Positions 53,325 to 63,729 of a stretch of DNA of 64,000 nt are shown one piece after another. Every line of letters begins with the position of its first letter. Position 1 is the stretch's first letter. The notes under the pieces are model-generated. The model was not told where the DNA came from. It did no database searches and saw only the letters and a program-made list of their open reading frames with translations. This DNA is from Selenomonas sp. WCT3. GTDB lineage: Bacteria; Bacillota; Negativicutes; Selenomonadales; Selenomonadaceae. The stretch lies in contig FNCM01000008.1 in the NCBI GenBank assembly GCA_900100835.1, positions 59,988 to 123,987 on the forward strand. The letters run 5' to 3'. Both the position numbers and the translations under genes were made by a program.

Positions 53325-53639
53325 ATGGAACAAATCGAGCGTATCAAGAAGATAACAAACGCTTGGGAACCGGAACTATGCCGTTATCCGGTGAACCGAG
53401 AGGCCAAGGTCAATATGGATGTCTATCATGAAGGAGCCGTGGAACCAGAGCGGCATAGAATCAGTATGGCCAGGGCTATTGATTACATTAGCAGTATGGC
53501 AGCTGTCATGGATATTAAGGCGATGCTGAGGGATCTTGATCATATCACGATTCGCAGTGCCGAGGATGACCGCCTGATATACCGTGTTACGGCGAGGTAT
53601 GGGTATGCCGAGGAAGAATTTGTTCCGTCGGCCGTTTAA
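53325..53639 (+). CDS. Small hypothetical protein
   Basis: About 104 residues from the ATG at 53325, with GGGGAGAAG 10 bases upstream; ATG/GTG starts at 53304-53307 are alternatives. The protein is soluble and has YHEGAVEPERHRISMARAIDYISSM in its middle (residues 35-59) and a C-terminal RYGYAEEEF. No family is recognised. A terminator follows before the pyr leader, so it is a separate unit. Confidence 0.6.
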   Translation: MEQIERIKKITNAWEPELCRYPVNREAKVNMDVYHEGAVEPERHRISMARAIDYISSMAAVMDIKAMLRDLDHITIRSAEDDRLIYRVTARYGYAEEEFVPSAV

Positions 53640-53646
53640 AACGATG

Positions 53647-53683
53647 GGGAATGCAGCCAGTAAGACGTTGCGTTCCCTTTTTT
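53647..53683 (+). terminator. Terminator before the pyr leader
   Basis: GGGAATGCA and TGCGTTCCC arms (one G-U pair) with a 13-base loop, then TTTTTT. Confidence 0.8.
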
Positions 53684-53736
53684 CGTGCTGAAAAGAAAAA
53701 GATGTCATATGTCCTTGAAAAAGATAAAATACTCTC

Positions 53737-53765
53737 TTGCATTTTGTCCGCGGTGAGGGTATAAT
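53737..53765 (+). promoter_or_regulatory. Promoter 1 of the pyr leader
   Basis: TTGCAT (53737-53742), a 17-base spacer and a perfect TATAAT (53760-53765). It would start an RNA near 53772. Confidence 0.65.
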
Positions 53766-53771
53766 AAGTGC

Positions 53772-53921
53772 AAAGCAGACGAGAGCTGCTCAAGGACATA
53801 TAAATACATTACCTTTTAAAATGCGTACTGCGATGCGCATAAGGGAAGCAACTTACAACGCTATAAGTTTATCGTAAAGCTTGGGCTTTCTTATGCATAC
53901 GCATAGGAAAGCCCTTTTTTG
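53772..53921 (+). promoter_or_regulatory. Attenuator-like leader of the pyr operon
   Basis: Three mutually exclusive pairings can be drawn. ATGCG (53821-53825) pairs with CGCAT (53836-53840); GCATAAG (53837-53843) pairs with CTTATGC (53890-53896); and the 14-base terminator stem pairs 53883-53896 with 53901-53914, followed by TTTTTT. The middle pairing excludes the terminator, as in an antiterminator. A hairpin GCAG/CTGC around ACGAGAG lies near 53778. No pyrR gene is visible and the pattern does not clearly match the PyrR consensus. A stand-alone small RNA is an alternative. Confidence 0.5.
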
Positions 53922-53954
53922 ATGAATAAATAGCAAAAGGCAATGGATTTCTCC

Positions 53955-53984
53955 TTGAAACTTTATACATAAGTAATGTATAAT
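53955..53984 (+). promoter_or_regulatory. Promoter 2, directly before pyrB
   Basis: TTGAAA (53955-53960), an 18-base spacer and TATAAT (53979-53984), downstream of the leader terminator. It would bypass the attenuator. Confidence 0.65.
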
Positions 53985-54016
53985 TATGACTGTCAACATG
54001 TTAAGGAGTGATTGAC

Positions 54017-54964
54017 TTGGGAAAAACTAATGTATCCTTGCGAGGTAAGAACGTCCTGGGCCTGGAGGATTTCAGCCCAGAGGAAATTCGTCTCGTACTT
54101 GAGACCGCGAAGGAAATGAAGAACATCATCCATCGTGATATCAAGAAGGTTCCGACATTGCGCGGAAAATCCATTGTCACGCTGTTTTATGAGCCCAGCA
54201 CCCGTACCCGCACCTCTTTCGAGCTGGCTGGTAAATACCTGGGGGCCGATGTGGTAAACATCACGGCTGGCACCAGCTCCATCGTCAAGGGCGAGAGCCT
54301 GCGCGATACCCTCTACACGGTGGAGGCCATGGGCGTCGATGCCATTGTCATGCGCCATAAGGCCGAGGGTGCCGCTGAGTACGCCTCCCGGGTCGTAAGC
54401 CCCGTCATCTTGAACGCTGGCGATGGAGCTCATGCCCATCCGTCCCAGGGCCTTTTGAACCTCTTCACGATTCAGGAGCACAAGGGCCATCTCGAGGGCC
54501 TCAAGGTCGCCATCATCGGCGATGTACTGCACAGCCGCGTAGCCCGCTCGGATATCTACGGCATGCGCAAGATGGGCATGGAAGTCCATATCGCCGGCCC
54601 AAAGACGCTGATCCCGCGTTTCCTCTATCAGGAGCCCGGCGTCGTTGTCCACGAGCGCATCGAAGATGCCATCGCTAACGCCGATGTTATCGAGGTGCTG
54701 CGCATCCAGCTCGAGCGCATGAAGGGCGGCCTGTTCCCGACGACCCGGGAGTACGCCCGCATCTTTGGCCTCAACGACATGCGCCTGAAGCTTGCCAAAG
54801 ACGATGTGCTCATCCTGCATCCAGGCCCCATGAACAAGGGCTGGGAAATCTCTCCGTTCACTGCCTATGGCGATAACTCCGCCATTCAGGAACAGGTCCA
54901 GAATGGTGTCGCAGTCCGCATGGCACTCTTTACCTTGGTATTGACGGGAGGAAAACAGGAATGA
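54017..54964 (+). CDS. pyrB: Aspartate carbamoyltransferase, catalytic chain
   Basis: A 315-residue protein. The TTG at 54017 is chosen because AAGGAG lies 8 bases upstream; the GTG at 54008 is part of that site. It has the carbamoyl-phosphate loop PSTRTRTSFELA, HPSQGLLNL and the C-terminal LHPGPMNKGWEI motif. It condenses carbamoyl phosphate and aspartate to carbamoyl aspartate. No regulatory chain (pyrI) is present. It overlaps pyrC by four bases (ATGA), and the operon genes share a GC-rich codon bias. Confidence 0.97.
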   Translation: MGKTNVSLRGKNVLGLEDFSPEEIRLVLETAKEMKNIIHRDIKKVPTLRGKSIVTLFYEPSTRTRTSFELAGKYLGADVVNITAGTSSIVKGESLRDTLYTVEAMGVDAIVMRHKAEGAAEYASRVVSPVILNAGDGAHAHPSQGLLNLFTIQEHKGHLEGLKVAIIGDVLHSRVARSDIYGMRKMGMEVHIAGPKTLIPRFLYQEPGVVVHERIEDAIANADVIEVLRIQLERMKGGLFPTTREYARIFGLNDMRLKLAKDDVLILHPGPMNKGWEISPFTAYGDNSAIQEQVQNGVAVRMALFTLVLTGGKQE

Positions 54965-56247
54965 AACTTTTGATCAAAGGCGGCCGCGTCATCAATCCGG
55001 CCGAGAAATTCGATAAAATCGCCGATGTGCTCGTCGAGGATGGCAAGATAAAGGCAATCGGCGAAAACCTCGCAGCCGATGGGGCAGAGGTCTACGATGC
55101 TGCTGGGAAAGTCGTAACGCCGGGCCTTATCGACCTGCATGTGCACTTCCGCGAGCCGGGCCAGGAGGCAAAAGAAGACTTCGAGTCCGGTGCCAATGCT
55201 GCTGCTGCTGGCGGGTTCACGACGGTCTGCACCATGCCGAACACGAAACCAGCAGTAGATGATGCCGCCATGGTGCGCAGCCTCGAAAAGCGCGCCGAAG
55301 ATGTGGCCAAAGTCCACGTGAAGATCATCGGTGCCGTGACGAAGGGACAGGAGGGCAAGGAACTGGCAGAGCTTGGCGATATGATTGAAGCCGGCGCGGT
55401 TGCTTTCTCTGACGATGGCCATTACGACCAAAAGGCCAAGGTTCTCTTGAATGCCTTTGACTACCTGCACACCTTCGATAAGGTCATTGTCAATCACGAC
55501 GAAGAGACCTCTCTGGTGGAAGACGGCGTCATGAACGAAGGTCATCGCAGTGCCATGCTGGGCCTTAAAGGCCGCCCGACAGTGGCGGAGGACATCGCCG
55601 TAGCCCGCGACATCATGCTGGCCGAATACGCCGATTCCCGCGTCCATGTGGCCCATATCAGCTCGGCCCGGGCCGTGGACATCGTGCGCCAGGCCAAGAA
55701 ACGCGGCGTGCGCGTCACCTGCGAGGTTACGCCCCAGCATTTGACCATGACCGACGAATGCGTCAACCTGTTTGACACGTCAACGAAAATCAATCCGCCG
55801 CTGCGGGCCCAGCAGGACTGCGACGCACTGCTGGAAGGGCTCAAGGACGGCACCATCGATGCCATCGTCACGGACCACTCCCCGCATGCCCAGGAGGACA
55901 AGGACCGCGAATACATCTATGCACCCAGCGGATTCCCTGGTCTTGAGACGTCCCTTGGCATCATGCTGACGGACCTTTACCACGCAGGCAAGCTGGATCT
56001 TGCTACAATCGTGTCCAAGATGACCTGCGAGCCGGCTAAGGTATTCGGCATGGATGCCGGCACGCTGGCAGTGGGGAAAAGTGCTGACATCACGGTCATC
56101 GACCCGGAACTTTCCTGGACGGTTGACGAGAAGAAATTCTACACGAAGGGCAGCCATAGCCCGTTCATCGGCCGCGAGCTCAAAGGCAAAGCGGTACTGA
56201 CGGTCGTTGCTGGCAAGATTGTTATGCAGGATGGCGAAGTTCTTTAA
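54961..56247 (+). CDS. pyrC: Dihydroorotase
   Basis: A 428-residue protein of the class I (Bacillus-type) PyrC. It has the metal-binding GLIDLHVHFREPGQEAKED region, TVCTMPNTKPAVD, the HVAHISSARAVDIV segment and the catalytic-site TDHSPHAQEDKD. It cyclises carbamoyl aspartate to dihydroorotate with a two-zinc site. The start overlaps the pyrB stop. Translation coupling with pyrB is likely. Confidence 0.97.
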   Translation: MKLLIKGGRVINPAEKFDKIADVLVEDGKIKAIGENLAADGAEVYDAAGKVVTPGLIDLHVHFREPGQEAKEDFESGANAAAAGGFTTVCTMPNTKPAVDDAAMVRSLEKRAEDVAKVHVKIIGAVTKGQEGKELAELGDMIEAGAVAFSDDGHYDQKAKVLLNAFDYLHTFDKVIVNHDEETSLVEDGVMNEGHRSAMLGLKGRPTVAEDIAVARDIMLAEYADSRVHVAHISSARAVDIVRQAKKRGVRVTCEVTPQHLTMTDECVNLFDTSTKINPPLRAQQDCDALLEGLKDGTIDAIVTDHSPHAQEDKDREYIYAPSGFPGLETSLGIMLTDLYHAGKLDLATIVSKMTCEPAKVFGMDAGTLAVGKSADITVIDPELSWTVDEKKFYTKGSHSPFIGRELKGKAVLTVVAGKIVMQDGEVL

Positions 56248-56265
56248 ACTATATGAGGTGATTTC

Positions 56266-57336
56266 ATGAAAGGTAAATTGATCCTGGAGGACGGTACCGT
56301 TTTCCACGGCAAACTTTTGAATAACATCAAGGCAACCGGCGAGGTTGTTTTCAATACAGGCATGACGGGCTATCAGGAAAGCCTTACGGACCCGTCCTAC
56401 TGCCGTCAGATTCTGACCCTTACCTATCCGATGGTTGGAAACTACGGTATCGCGGACCTTTTCATGCAGTCGCGCAAATCCTTTGTCAACGGCTTTATCA
56501 TCGGTGAGCTCTGCGAAGTGGGCAGCAACTGGCACTATGAGACGAGCCTTGCAGACTTCCTGACGAAGCAGGGGGTACCCTGCCTCTACGACGTGGATAC
56601 CCGCGCCGTAACCCGCAAGATCCGCTCAGCCGGCACCATGAAGGGCATTATCGTGTCCGAGGACGCTGCTCAGACCGAAATCGACGAGCTCTTCGCCGTG
56701 CCCATCAAGAAGGATGTGGTCATGGAAGTCACGACGCCGGAAACCTATACCATGGAGGCAGAATCTAACGATGCGCCCCATGTGGTCGCCATGGACTTCG
56801 GCGTCAAGCAGAATATCTTAAAATCCCTGCATGACCTGGGCTGCAAGCTCACGGTGGTGCCAGCTCATACCACGGCGGAGGAAGTCCTGGCCTTAAGTCC
56901 TGACGGCATCTTCCTCTCCAACGGCCCTGGTGACCCGGCAGACGTTCCCGAGATCGTCGAGGAAATCAAGAAACTCATCGGTAAGAAGCCAATCTTTGGC
57001 ATCTGCCTTGGCCATCAGCTACTGGCACGCTCTTTTGGAGCTAAGACCTACAAATTAAAGTTTGGCCACCGCGGCTGCAACCAGCCGGTCAAAAATCTTC
57101 TGACGGGTCGCGTGCAGATTTCCTCCCAGAACCACGGCTATGCCGTCGACGAGGAATCCCTTAAAGACCTGCCGCTGGAAGTTACGCATATCAATGTCAA
57201 CGATGGCACGGTGGAGGGCATGCGCCACAAAGACCTGCCGATTTTCTCGGTACAGTACCACCCGGAAGCATCGCCGGGACCGGATGACAATATGTATCTT
57301 TTCGATCAATTCTGGACGATGCTCAAGGGGGAATAA
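56266..57336 (+). CDS. carA: Carbamoyl-phosphate synthase small subunit
   Basis: A 356-residue protein with GAGGTGATTTC upstream. The N-terminal domain has [15 protein letters not shown]. The C-terminal class I glutamine amidotransferase domain has [10 protein letters not shown], the nucleophile cysteine in [11 protein letters not shown] and the histidine-glutamate pair in [12 protein letters not shown]. It releases ammonia from glutamine and channels it to CarB. It directly precedes carB by three bases. Confidence 0.97.
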   Translation: MKGKLILEDGTVFHGKLLNNIKATGEVVFNTGMTGYQESLTDPSYCRQILTLTYPMVGNYGIADLFMQSRKSFVNGFIIGELCEVGSNWHYETSLADFLTKQGVPCLYDVDTRAVTRKIRSAGTMKGIIVSEDAAQTEIDELFAVPIKKDVVMEVTTPETYTMEAESNDAPHVVAMDFGVKQNILKSLHDLGCKLTVVPAHTTAEEVLALSPDGIFLSNGPGDPADVPEIVEEIKKLIGKKPIFGICLGHQLLARSFGAKTYKLKFGHRGCNQPVKNLLTGRVQISSQNHGYAVDEESLKDLPLEVTHINVNDGTVEGMRHKDLPIFSVQYHPEASPGPDDNMYLFDQFWTMLKGE

Positions 57337-57339
57337 ACT

Positions 57340-60300
57340 GTGCCAAAGAAAGAAAATCTCAAAAAAGTAATGGTCGTCGGCTCGGGCCCAATCATCATCG
57401 GCCAGGCCGCAGAATTTGACTACGCTGGGTCCCAGGCTTGCCGTTCGCTAAAAGAAGAAGGCCTGGAAGTAGTCCTCGTAAACTCCAACCCGGCTACCAT
57501 CATGACCGACTCCCATATCGCGGACCGCGTCTACATCGAGCCGCTGACGCCGGAATTCCTCGAGGAAATCATCTCGAAGGAGCGTCCGGATGGCCTCTTG
57601 GCAACGCTGGGCGGCCAGGCCGGCCTGAACCTTGCGGTGCAGCTGGCTGAGCGCGGGGTGCTGGAAAAATACGGTGTCGAGCTTTTAGGTACGCCGCTGG
57701 AGGCTATCGAGAAGGCCGAGGACCGCGAAATGTTCAAAGAGACGATGCAGAAACTCGGCGAGCCGATTCCTGAGTCCACCATTGTCGAGGATGTGCCGTC
57801 GGCAGTCGAATTCGCCAACGAGATCGGCTATCCGGTCATCGTGCGCCCGGCTTATACCATGGGCGGCACCGGCGGTGGTATCGCTGAGAACGAAGAAGAA
57901 CTCATCGATATCGTCATCAAAGGACTCAACTACTCGATGATCGGCCAGGTCCTCATCGAGCGCAGTGTGGCCGGCTGGAAGGAAATCGAGTACGAAGTCA
58001 TGCGCGACGGCAATGACAACTGCATCACCGTCTGCAACATGGAGAACTTCGACCCGGTGGGCGTCCATACGGGCGATTCCATCGTCGTCGCACCGTCCCA
58101 GACCCTCACGGATCACGAGTATCAGATGCTCCGCAGTGCCTCGCTGCGCATTATCCGCGAGCTGGGCATCGAGGGTGGCTGCAACGCTCAGTATGCCCTG
58201 GACCCCAACAGCAACAAATACTATGTCATCGAGGTAAATCCGCGCGTCAGCCGTTCCTCGGCACTGGCGTCGAAAGCTACGGGCTATCCGATTGCTAAGG
58301 TTTCGGCCAAGATCGCCATCGGTTATACCCTTGACGAAATCACCAATGCCGTCACCCAGAAGACGAAGGCCTGCTTCGAGCCGGCCCTAGACTACTGCGT
58401 GGTCAAATTCCCGCGCTGGCCCTTCGACAAATTCGTCTACGCGGACCGCACCCTGGGCACGCAGATGAAGGCCACAGGCGAGGTCATGAGCATCGACCGC
58501 CACTTCGAGGGCGCCATCTTGAAGGCCGTGCGCTCCTTGGAGATCGGCGTGCACCGCCTGCATATGGATAAGATGGATGCCTGGGACGACGAGCGGGTCA
58601 AGAAGAACCTGGCGCGCATCAACGACGAGCGCATCTTCGTCATCGCCGAGGCCCTGCGCCGCGGCATCGCCACCGTCGATGAGATCCATGCTATTACGAA
58701 AATCGACAAATGGTTCATCCACAAGATCAAGAACATCACCGACGTGGAGACGACGCTTAAGAGCGAGCCGCTGACGCCGAAACACATGCTGGCGGCCAAG
58801 AACGTGGGCCTTGCCGATGTCTCCATTGCCGAGATCACGGGCAAATCCGTCGACGAGATCCGCACCACCCGCAAGAGCATGGGCATCCTGCCCGCCTACA
58901 AGATGGTCGATACCTGCGCCGCTGAGTTCGAGGCCGCTACGCCGTACTACTACTCGACCTTCCGCGCCGAGCAGGATGAGGTCCAGACCTCCAATGCCCG
59001 CAAGGTCATCGTCCTCGGCTCGGGCCCAATCCGCATCGGTCAGGGCGTGGAGTTTGACTACTGCTCGGTTCACTCAGTCTGGGCTCTGCGGGAGATGGGC
59101 ATCGAGGCCATCATCATCAACAACAACCCGGAGACGGTATCGACGGACTTCGATATCTCCGACCGCCTGTACTTCGAGCCACTGACCACCGAAGATGTAC
59201 TTAACATCATCGACAAGGAAAAACCAGAAGGCGTCATCGTCCAGTTTGGCGGCCAGACGGCTATCAACCTTGCCGCATCCTTACAGAAAGCTGGCGTCAA
59301 GGTATTCGGTACGTCAGTTGACGATATCGACCGGGCCGAGGACCGCGAGCGCTTTGACGAAGTTCTCACCCAGACCCAGATTCCGCGTCCCCAGGGCATC
59401 AGCGTCACGAACCTTGAAGATGCCATCACGGGTGCCGCAAACATCGGCTATCCGGTCATGGTCCGCCCGTCGTATGTATTAGGCGGCCGCGCCATGGAAA
59501 TCGTCTACAACGAAGACGAGCTGCGCGACTACATGAGCCGTGCCGTAAAGGTCACGCCGGATCATCCGGTACTCGTTGACCGCTACATGCAGGGCACCGA
59601 GGTGGAGGTTGACGGTATCTCCGATGGCGTCGACGTGGTTATCCCGGGCATTATGGAACATGTCGAGCGCGCTGGCGTCCACTCGGGCGACTCCATTGCG
59701 GTCTATCCGCCCCAGACGCTGCCCTCGAAGGTCATCTACACCATCATCGACTATACGAAACGCCTGGCTGTAGCCCTGCACGTCAAAGGCCTCTTAAACA
59801 TCCAGTTCGTCGTAGCCGATGGGGAGGTCTACATCATCGAGGTCAACCCGCGCTCCTCGCGTACGGTTCCATTCCTTTCGAAGGTCACCGATGTCAAGAT
59901 GGTAAACCTTGCGACGCGCATCGCCATGGGCAGCACCTTAAAAGAACTTGGCTACAAGTCCGGTCTTGTCCCGCCGAAACCATATGTGGCCGTCAAGGCA
60001 CCGGTATTCTCCTTTGCCAAGATGACCGATGTCGATATCGCCCTCGGACCTGAGATGAAATCGACGGGTGAGGTCATGGGTATCGATTACCACTATGCCC
60101 GCGCCCTCTACAAAGCCATCATCGGCTCCGGCACCAATGTGCCCACCAAGGGCTGCGTGCTCTTCACGGTGGCCGATAAGGATAAAGAAGAGATGAAACA
60201 GCTGGCCAAGGCTTTCTCGGAGCTCGACTTCCAGATCGCCGCTACCGAAGGTACCGCCAAGACCATCCAGTCCATGGGCATCGATGTGGAGATTGTCGGC

Positions 60301-60567
60301 AAAGTGCACGAGCGCAGCAGCGATATCATCGAGCGCATCAAGAGCGGCAAGATTAACATGGTCATCAACACGCTGACCCAGGGCAAGCACTCCTTGAAGG
60401 ATGGCTTCAAGATTCGCCGCGCAACGGTAGAGCATGACATTGCCTGCCTGACCTCTCTCGATACAGCTTGGGAAGTCCTGCGCGTGCTCTCCTTCATGCG
60501 TGAACGCCGCCTGGTTTACAGCCTAGCCATTCAGGATTATGTCGGTGGTGGTGATGGCCTTGCCTAA
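57340..60567 (+). CDS. carB: Carbamoyl-phosphate synthase large subunit
   Basis: A 1075-residue protein of the full length, starting at a GTG just after carA. Two homologous ATP-grasp halves are clear: each begins [13 protein letters not shown] or [13 protein letters not shown], and each has a glycine-rich [12 protein letters not shown] or [12 protein letters not shown] loop and a VEVNPR segment. The C-terminal part is the allosteric domain. It makes carbamoyl phosphate from bicarbonate, ammonia and two ATP, for both pyrimidines and arginine. Codon use is strongly biased. Its end overlaps pyrK. Confidence 0.98.
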   Translation: MPKKENLKKVMVVGSGPIIIGQAAEFDYAGSQACRSLKEEGLEVVLVNSNPATIMTDSHIADRVYIEPLTPEFLEEIISKERPDGLLATLGGQAGLNLAVQLAERGVLEKYGVELLGTPLEAIEKAEDREMFKETMQKLGEPIPESTIVEDVPSAVEFANEIGYPVIVRPAYTMGGTGGGIAENEEELIDIVIKGLNYSMIGQVLIERSVAGWKEIEYEVMRDGNDNCITVCNMENFDPVGVHTGDSIVVAPSQTLTDHEYQMLRSASLRIIRELGIEGGCNAQYALDPNSNKYYVIEVNPRVSRSSALASKATGYPIAKVSAKIAIGYTLDEITNAVTQKTKACFEPALDYCVVKFPRWPFDKFVYADRTLGTQMKATGEVMSIDRHFEGAILKAVRSLEIGVHRLHMDKMDAWDDERVKKNLARINDERIFVIAEALRRGIATVDEIHAITKIDKWFIHKIKNITDVETTLKSEPLTPKHMLAAKNVGLADVSIAEITGKSVDEIRTTRKSMGILPAYKMVDTCAAEFEAATPYYYSTFRAEQDEVQTSNARKVIVLGSGPIRIGQGVEFDYCSVHSVWALREMGIEAIIINNNPETVSTDFDISDRLYFEPLTTEDVLNIIDKEKPEGVIVQFGGQTAINLAASLQKAGVKVFGTSVDDIDRAEDRERFDEVLTQTQIPRPQGISVTNLEDAITGAANIGYPVMVRPSYVLGGRAMEIVYNEDELRDYMSRAVKVTPDHPVLVDRYMQGTEVEVDGISDGVDVVIPGIMEHVERAGVHSGDSIAVYPPQTLPSKVIYTIIDYTKRLAVALHVKGLLNIQFVVADGEVYIIEVNPRSSRTVPFLSKVTDVKMVNLATRIAMGSTLKELGYKSGLVPPKPYVAVKAPVFSFAKMTDVDIALGPEMKSTGEVMGIDYHYARALYKAIIGSGTNVPTKGCVLFTVADKDKEEMKQLAKAFSELDFQIAATEGTAKTIQSMGIDVEIVGKVHERSSDIIERIKSGKINMVINTLTQGKHSLKDGFKIRRATVEHDIACLTSLDTAWEVLRVLSFMRERRLVYSLAIQDYVGGGDGLA

Positions 60568-61327
60568 GAAAAAAGTAACGGTTGACTCTCGTATCGTAAG
60601 CCAGCGGGAGCTTTACGACCAGGTATTCCAGCTGGTCGTAAAGGCCCCCGAAGTGGCTGAGCTTGCCGAGGCTGGTCAGTTTGTGCAGCTGCGCATCTTA
60701 AATGGCAGCTGCCTGCTGCGCCGCCCGGTGGGCATTGCCGCTGCCGATAAGGACAAGGGCACCGTCGCCTTTATCTACCGCGTGGTGGGCAAGGGCACGA
60801 AGGCCATATCGGAGCTTAAAGCTGGCGATACCATAAATGTTCTTGGACCTCTTGGTCATGGCTTTGATACTGCAGCGAAAAAACCACTGATTGTGGGTGG
60901 TGGCATGGGACTTTCCCCAGTGCTCTTTTATGCAGCTGCCCTGCAGGGCAAAGCCGATGTGCTCATGGGCGGCAAGACCAAAGGCGAGCTTTTCTGGCAG
61001 GAGCTATTCACGGGCAAGGTGCAGGATATCTTTTGCACCACCGATGATGGCAGCCTTGGCACGAAGGGCTTTACCACGACGCTTTTGCCCGAGCTTTTGG
61101 CAAAGAAGGACTATGACCTTGTGGTCGCCTGCGGCCCTGAGATCATGATGAAGGGCATCGCTAAGATCGCCAAGGAACACGGCGTGCGCTGCCAGGTATC
61201 GCTGGAAAAACGCATGGGCTGCGGGCTGGGCGCCTGCCTGTCGTGTTCGATTGATACGACCAATGGCCAGCGCAAGAAGGTCTGCAAGGACGGCCCGGTA
61301 TTTGAGGCAGGGGAGGTGTTCGCATGA
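60554..61327 (+). CDS. pyrK: Dihydroorotate dehydrogenase electron-transfer subunit
   Basis: A 257-residue protein. The ATG at 60554 is preferred (GGTGGTG upstream), with an ATG at 60539 and a TTG at 60560 as alternatives; all overlap carB. The FAD domain has [13 protein letters not shown] and a nucleotide-binding [11 protein letters not shown]. The C-terminal 2Fe-2S cluster site has [13 protein letters not shown] and a final VCKDGPVF. It passes electrons from dihydroorotate through PyrD to NAD+. It overlaps pyrD by four bases. Confidence 0.95.
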   Translation: MALPKKKVTVDSRIVSQRELYDQVFQLVVKAPEVAELAEAGQFVQLRILNGSCLLRRPVGIAAADKDKGTVAFIYRVVGKGTKAISELKAGDTINVLGPLGHGFDTAAKKPLIVGGGMGLSPVLFYAAALQGKADVLMGGKTKGELFWQELFTGKVQDIFCTTDDGSLGTKGFTTTLLPELLAKKDYDLVVACGPEIMMKGIAKIAKEHGVRCQVSLEKRMGCGLGACLSCSIDTTNGQRKKVCKDGPVFEAGEVFA

Positions 61328-62259
61328 GTCATGTCTTACAGGAAAAAGACCAGCGCCTGCACACGAATATCGCCGGCATTACGATGAATACCCCAGTTCT
61401 TACAGCCTCGGGCACCTTCGGCTTTGGCGAGGAGTTTGCCGACTTTGTCGACCTCTCGCGCCTAGGCGGCGTCATGGTCAAGGGTACGACGCTGAAGCCG
61501 CGCCGCGGCAACGATGGCGTGCGCATCACCGAGTCGCCCATGGGCATGATGAACTGCATCGGCCTGGAAAATCCCGGTGTTGAGGTATTCTTAAAAGATA
61601 CGCTGCCGCGTATCGGCCAGTATGGCATGAACGTCATCGTCAATATCTCGGGCAGCACCGTCGAGGAATACGGCGTACTGGCTGAGATGCTCGATGTCGA
61701 AGGCGTCGCCGCCATTGAGCTCAATGTTTCCTGCCCCAATGTCAAAGAGGGCGGCATCGTCTTCGGCACGGACCCCAAAGCGGCGGCTGCTGTGGTGCGC
61801 GAAGCCAAAAAACATACAAAAAAACCGGTCATCTTGAAGCTGTCGCCCAATGTCACGGATATTGTGACGATGGCTAAAGCCTGCGAGGATGCCGGTGCGG
61901 ATATCTTATCGCTCATCAATACGCTCATGGGCATGGAGATTAACATCCATACCCAGCGGCCGACCCTTGGCAATATCACCGGCGGCCTTTCGGGCCCATG
62001 CATAAAGCCCGTGGCCCTGCGCATGGTCTGGCAGGTTGCCCAAGCCGTAAAGGTGCCAATCATCGGCATGGGCGGCATTTCCTGCTGGGAGGATGCCGTG
62101 GAGTTTTTCCTCGCTGGTGCCAGCGCCGTAGCCGTAGGTACGGCAAACTTTGCCGACCCGGCGGTGACCATGAAGATCTGCGATGGACTCAATGATTATC
62201 TGGCCACACGTAACCTGGATAGTATCCAGGATATCGTTGGCAAGGTCCAGATTGGTTGA
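61324..62259 (+). CDS. pyrD: Dihydroorotate dehydrogenase, NAD-linked class 1B
   Basis: A 311-residue protein. It has [12 protein letters not shown], the catalytic cysteine in [13 protein letters not shown] and the FMN-phosphate site IIGMGGIS plus [10 protein letters not shown]. The presence of pyrK next door and the cysteine base identify class 1B. It oxidises dihydroorotate to orotate in the cytoplasm, so the pathway does not need a membrane quinone. Confidence 0.97.
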   Translation: MSHVLQEKDQRLHTNIAGITMNTPVLTASGTFGFGEEFADFVDLSRLGGVMVKGTTLKPRRGNDGVRITESPMGMMNCIGLENPGVEVFLKDTLPRIGQYGMNVIVNISGSTVEEYGVLAEMLDVEGVAAIELNVSCPNVKEGGIVFGTDPKAAAAVVREAKKHTKKPVILKLSPNVTDIVTMAKACEDAGADILSLINTLMGMEINIHTQRPTLGNITGGLSGPCIKPVALRMVWQVAQAVKVPIIGMGGISCWEDAVEFFLAGASAVAVGTANFADPAVTMKICDGLNDYLATRNLDSIQDIVGKVQIG

Positions 62260-62291
62260 TTTAGAAATGAACGATTCGAAAGGAGCACGTT

Positions 62292-63008
62292 ATGGCAGAT
62301 GAACGTTTGATTGCAGCTCTTGATTTCCATACGATGGAGGATGTCAAGGAGCTCGTCAATACACTGGGAGATAGCGTATCCTACTATAAAGTTGGCATGG
62401 AACTTTTCTACAGCGTCGGTGGCGACGTGGTAAAATGGCTCAGAGCCCAAGGTAAAGATGTATTCCTGGACCTCAAACTGCATGATATTCCCAACACCGT
62501 GGCGGGCGGCCTTTGCTCGCTGATGGGACTGGGCGCCACGATGCTCAATGTGCATGCTGGTGGTGGCTATACCATGATGAAGGTCGCAGCGGAGCGCCTA
62601 CACGAGGAGGCCGACAAGCGCGGCATTCCCTGCCCAAAGCTCATTGCCGTAACGGTACTTACGAGCATCAATCAGGAAGATTGGGAGGGGCTGGGGCAGG
62701 AACTGCAGATCAAGAGTGCCGTCGTCCGCTATGCAAAGCTGGCGAAAAAAGCAGGTCTCGATGGCGTCGTGGCCTCCCCTCAGGAAGCCGCCCTCATCCG
62801 CGAAGCCTGCGGCCCGGATTTCCTGATCGTGACGCCGGGCGTGCGGCCTAAGGGCGCAAGCGTCGATGACCAGAGCCGCATCGCTACGCCGGCCAAGGCA
62901 TTAAGCGATGGTGCGAGCCATCTTGTCATTGGCCGCCCGATCCGCGCGGCGAAGGACCCCAAGGCTGCCGCCGAAGCCATCCTCAAAGAAATGGAGAGTG
63001 TAAGATAA
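62292..63008 (+). CDS. pyrF: Orotidine 5'-phosphate decarboxylase
   Basis: A 238-residue protein of the type I length, with AAAGGAG upstream. The N-terminal ALDFHTMEDV and the catalytic Asp-Lys-Asp group in FLDLKLHDIPNTV are clear, as is VTPGVRPKGASVDDQSR near the end. It turns OMP into UMP, the last step of the pathway. Its stop is directly adjacent to the pyrE start. Confidence 0.97.
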   Translation: MADERLIAALDFHTMEDVKELVNTLGDSVSYYKVGMELFYSVGGDVVKWLRAQGKDVFLDLKLHDIPNTVAGGLCSLMGLGATMLNVHAGGGYTMMKVAAERLHEEADKRGIPCPKLIAVTVLTSINQEDWEGLGQELQIKSAVVRYAKLAKKAGLDGVVASPQEAALIREACGPDFLIVTPGVRPKGASVDDQSRIATPAKALSDGASHLVIGRPIRAAKDPKAAAEAILKEMESVR

Positions 63009-63587
63009 ATGACTGAAGCAGAAGTAAAAGAATTGCTCGTAGAGAGCCATGCCATCATGGATGGCCATTTCGTCCTGACTTCGGGCCTCCATAGCCCGCA
63101 CTATGTGGAGAAATTCAACGTACTCCAGAAACCGGAGTACACCGAGAAGCTCTGCAAGGCCATGGCCGAAAAATTCAAGGATGCCAACATCGAGACCGTA
63201 GTAGGGCCGATGACCGGCGGCATCCTGCTGGCCCATGAGACGGGCAAGGCCCTGGGCACCCGGGCCATCTTCACCGAGCGTGTCGATGGCAAGATGACCT
63301 TCCGTCGTGGCTTCTCCCTGCATGAAGGCGAGCGCTGCCTGATTGTCGAGGACATCGTAACCACTGGCGGCTCCATCAAAGAAGTCATCGAAGTGGTCAA
63401 AGCCCACGGCGGCATCCCCGTAGCGGTCAGCATGCTGGTCGACCGCAGCGGTGGCAAAGCCAACTTCGGCGATGTTCCCTGCGAAGCACTTCTCCACATG
63501 AACGTCGAAACCTATAAGCCAGAAGAATGCCCGCTCTGTAAACAGGGCATCGCGATGACGAAGCGTGGAAGCACGGGGAAGAAATAA
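63009..63587 (+). CDS. pyrE: Orotate phosphoribosyltransferase
   Basis: A 192-residue protein starting directly after pyrF. It has TSGLHSPHYVEKFNVL near the N-terminus, the PRPP-binding motif CLIVEDIVTTGGS and the flexible-loop region GKMTFRRGFSL. A short C-terminal tail with ECPLCKQG carries two cysteines, as in one branch of Firmicute PyrE. It joins orotate and PRPP to give OMP. It closes the operon; no clear terminator precedes the IS element downstream. Confidence 0.96.
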   Translation: MTEAEVKELLVESHAIMDGHFVLTSGLHSPHYVEKFNVLQKPEYTEKLCKAMAEKFKDANIETVVGPMTGGILLAHETGKALGTRAIFTERVDGKMTFRRGFSLHEGERCLIVEDIVTTGGSIKEVIEVVKAHGGIPVAVSMLVDRSGGKANFGDVPCEALLHMNVETYKPEECPLCKQGIAMTKRGSTGKK

Positions 63588-63700
63588 CCATCTAAAAACA
63601 AGCTAAACTCTATAAAGCATAAAAAGCCCCATAAGTTAGACCAAAAATCTAGTGAACTGCTCCCCGTCAAGAGGACAATAAAAAAATATAAGATTTCTTT

Positions 63701-63729
63701 GGTCGGCAGATTCGTCTGCCGGCCTTTTT
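63701..63729 (+). terminator. Terminator inside the IS end, facing the transposase
   Basis: GGTCGGCAGA and TCTGCCGGCC arms around TTCG, with TTTTT after it. It would stop rightward transcription from the pyr operon before it runs antisense to the transposase. Confidence 0.75.

Noticed and set aside
58387-59073. Long antisense frames across carB, pyrB and pyrC
   Set aside because: These are shadows of GC-rich biased coding sequence. The forward genes are complete and match their families over their whole length.
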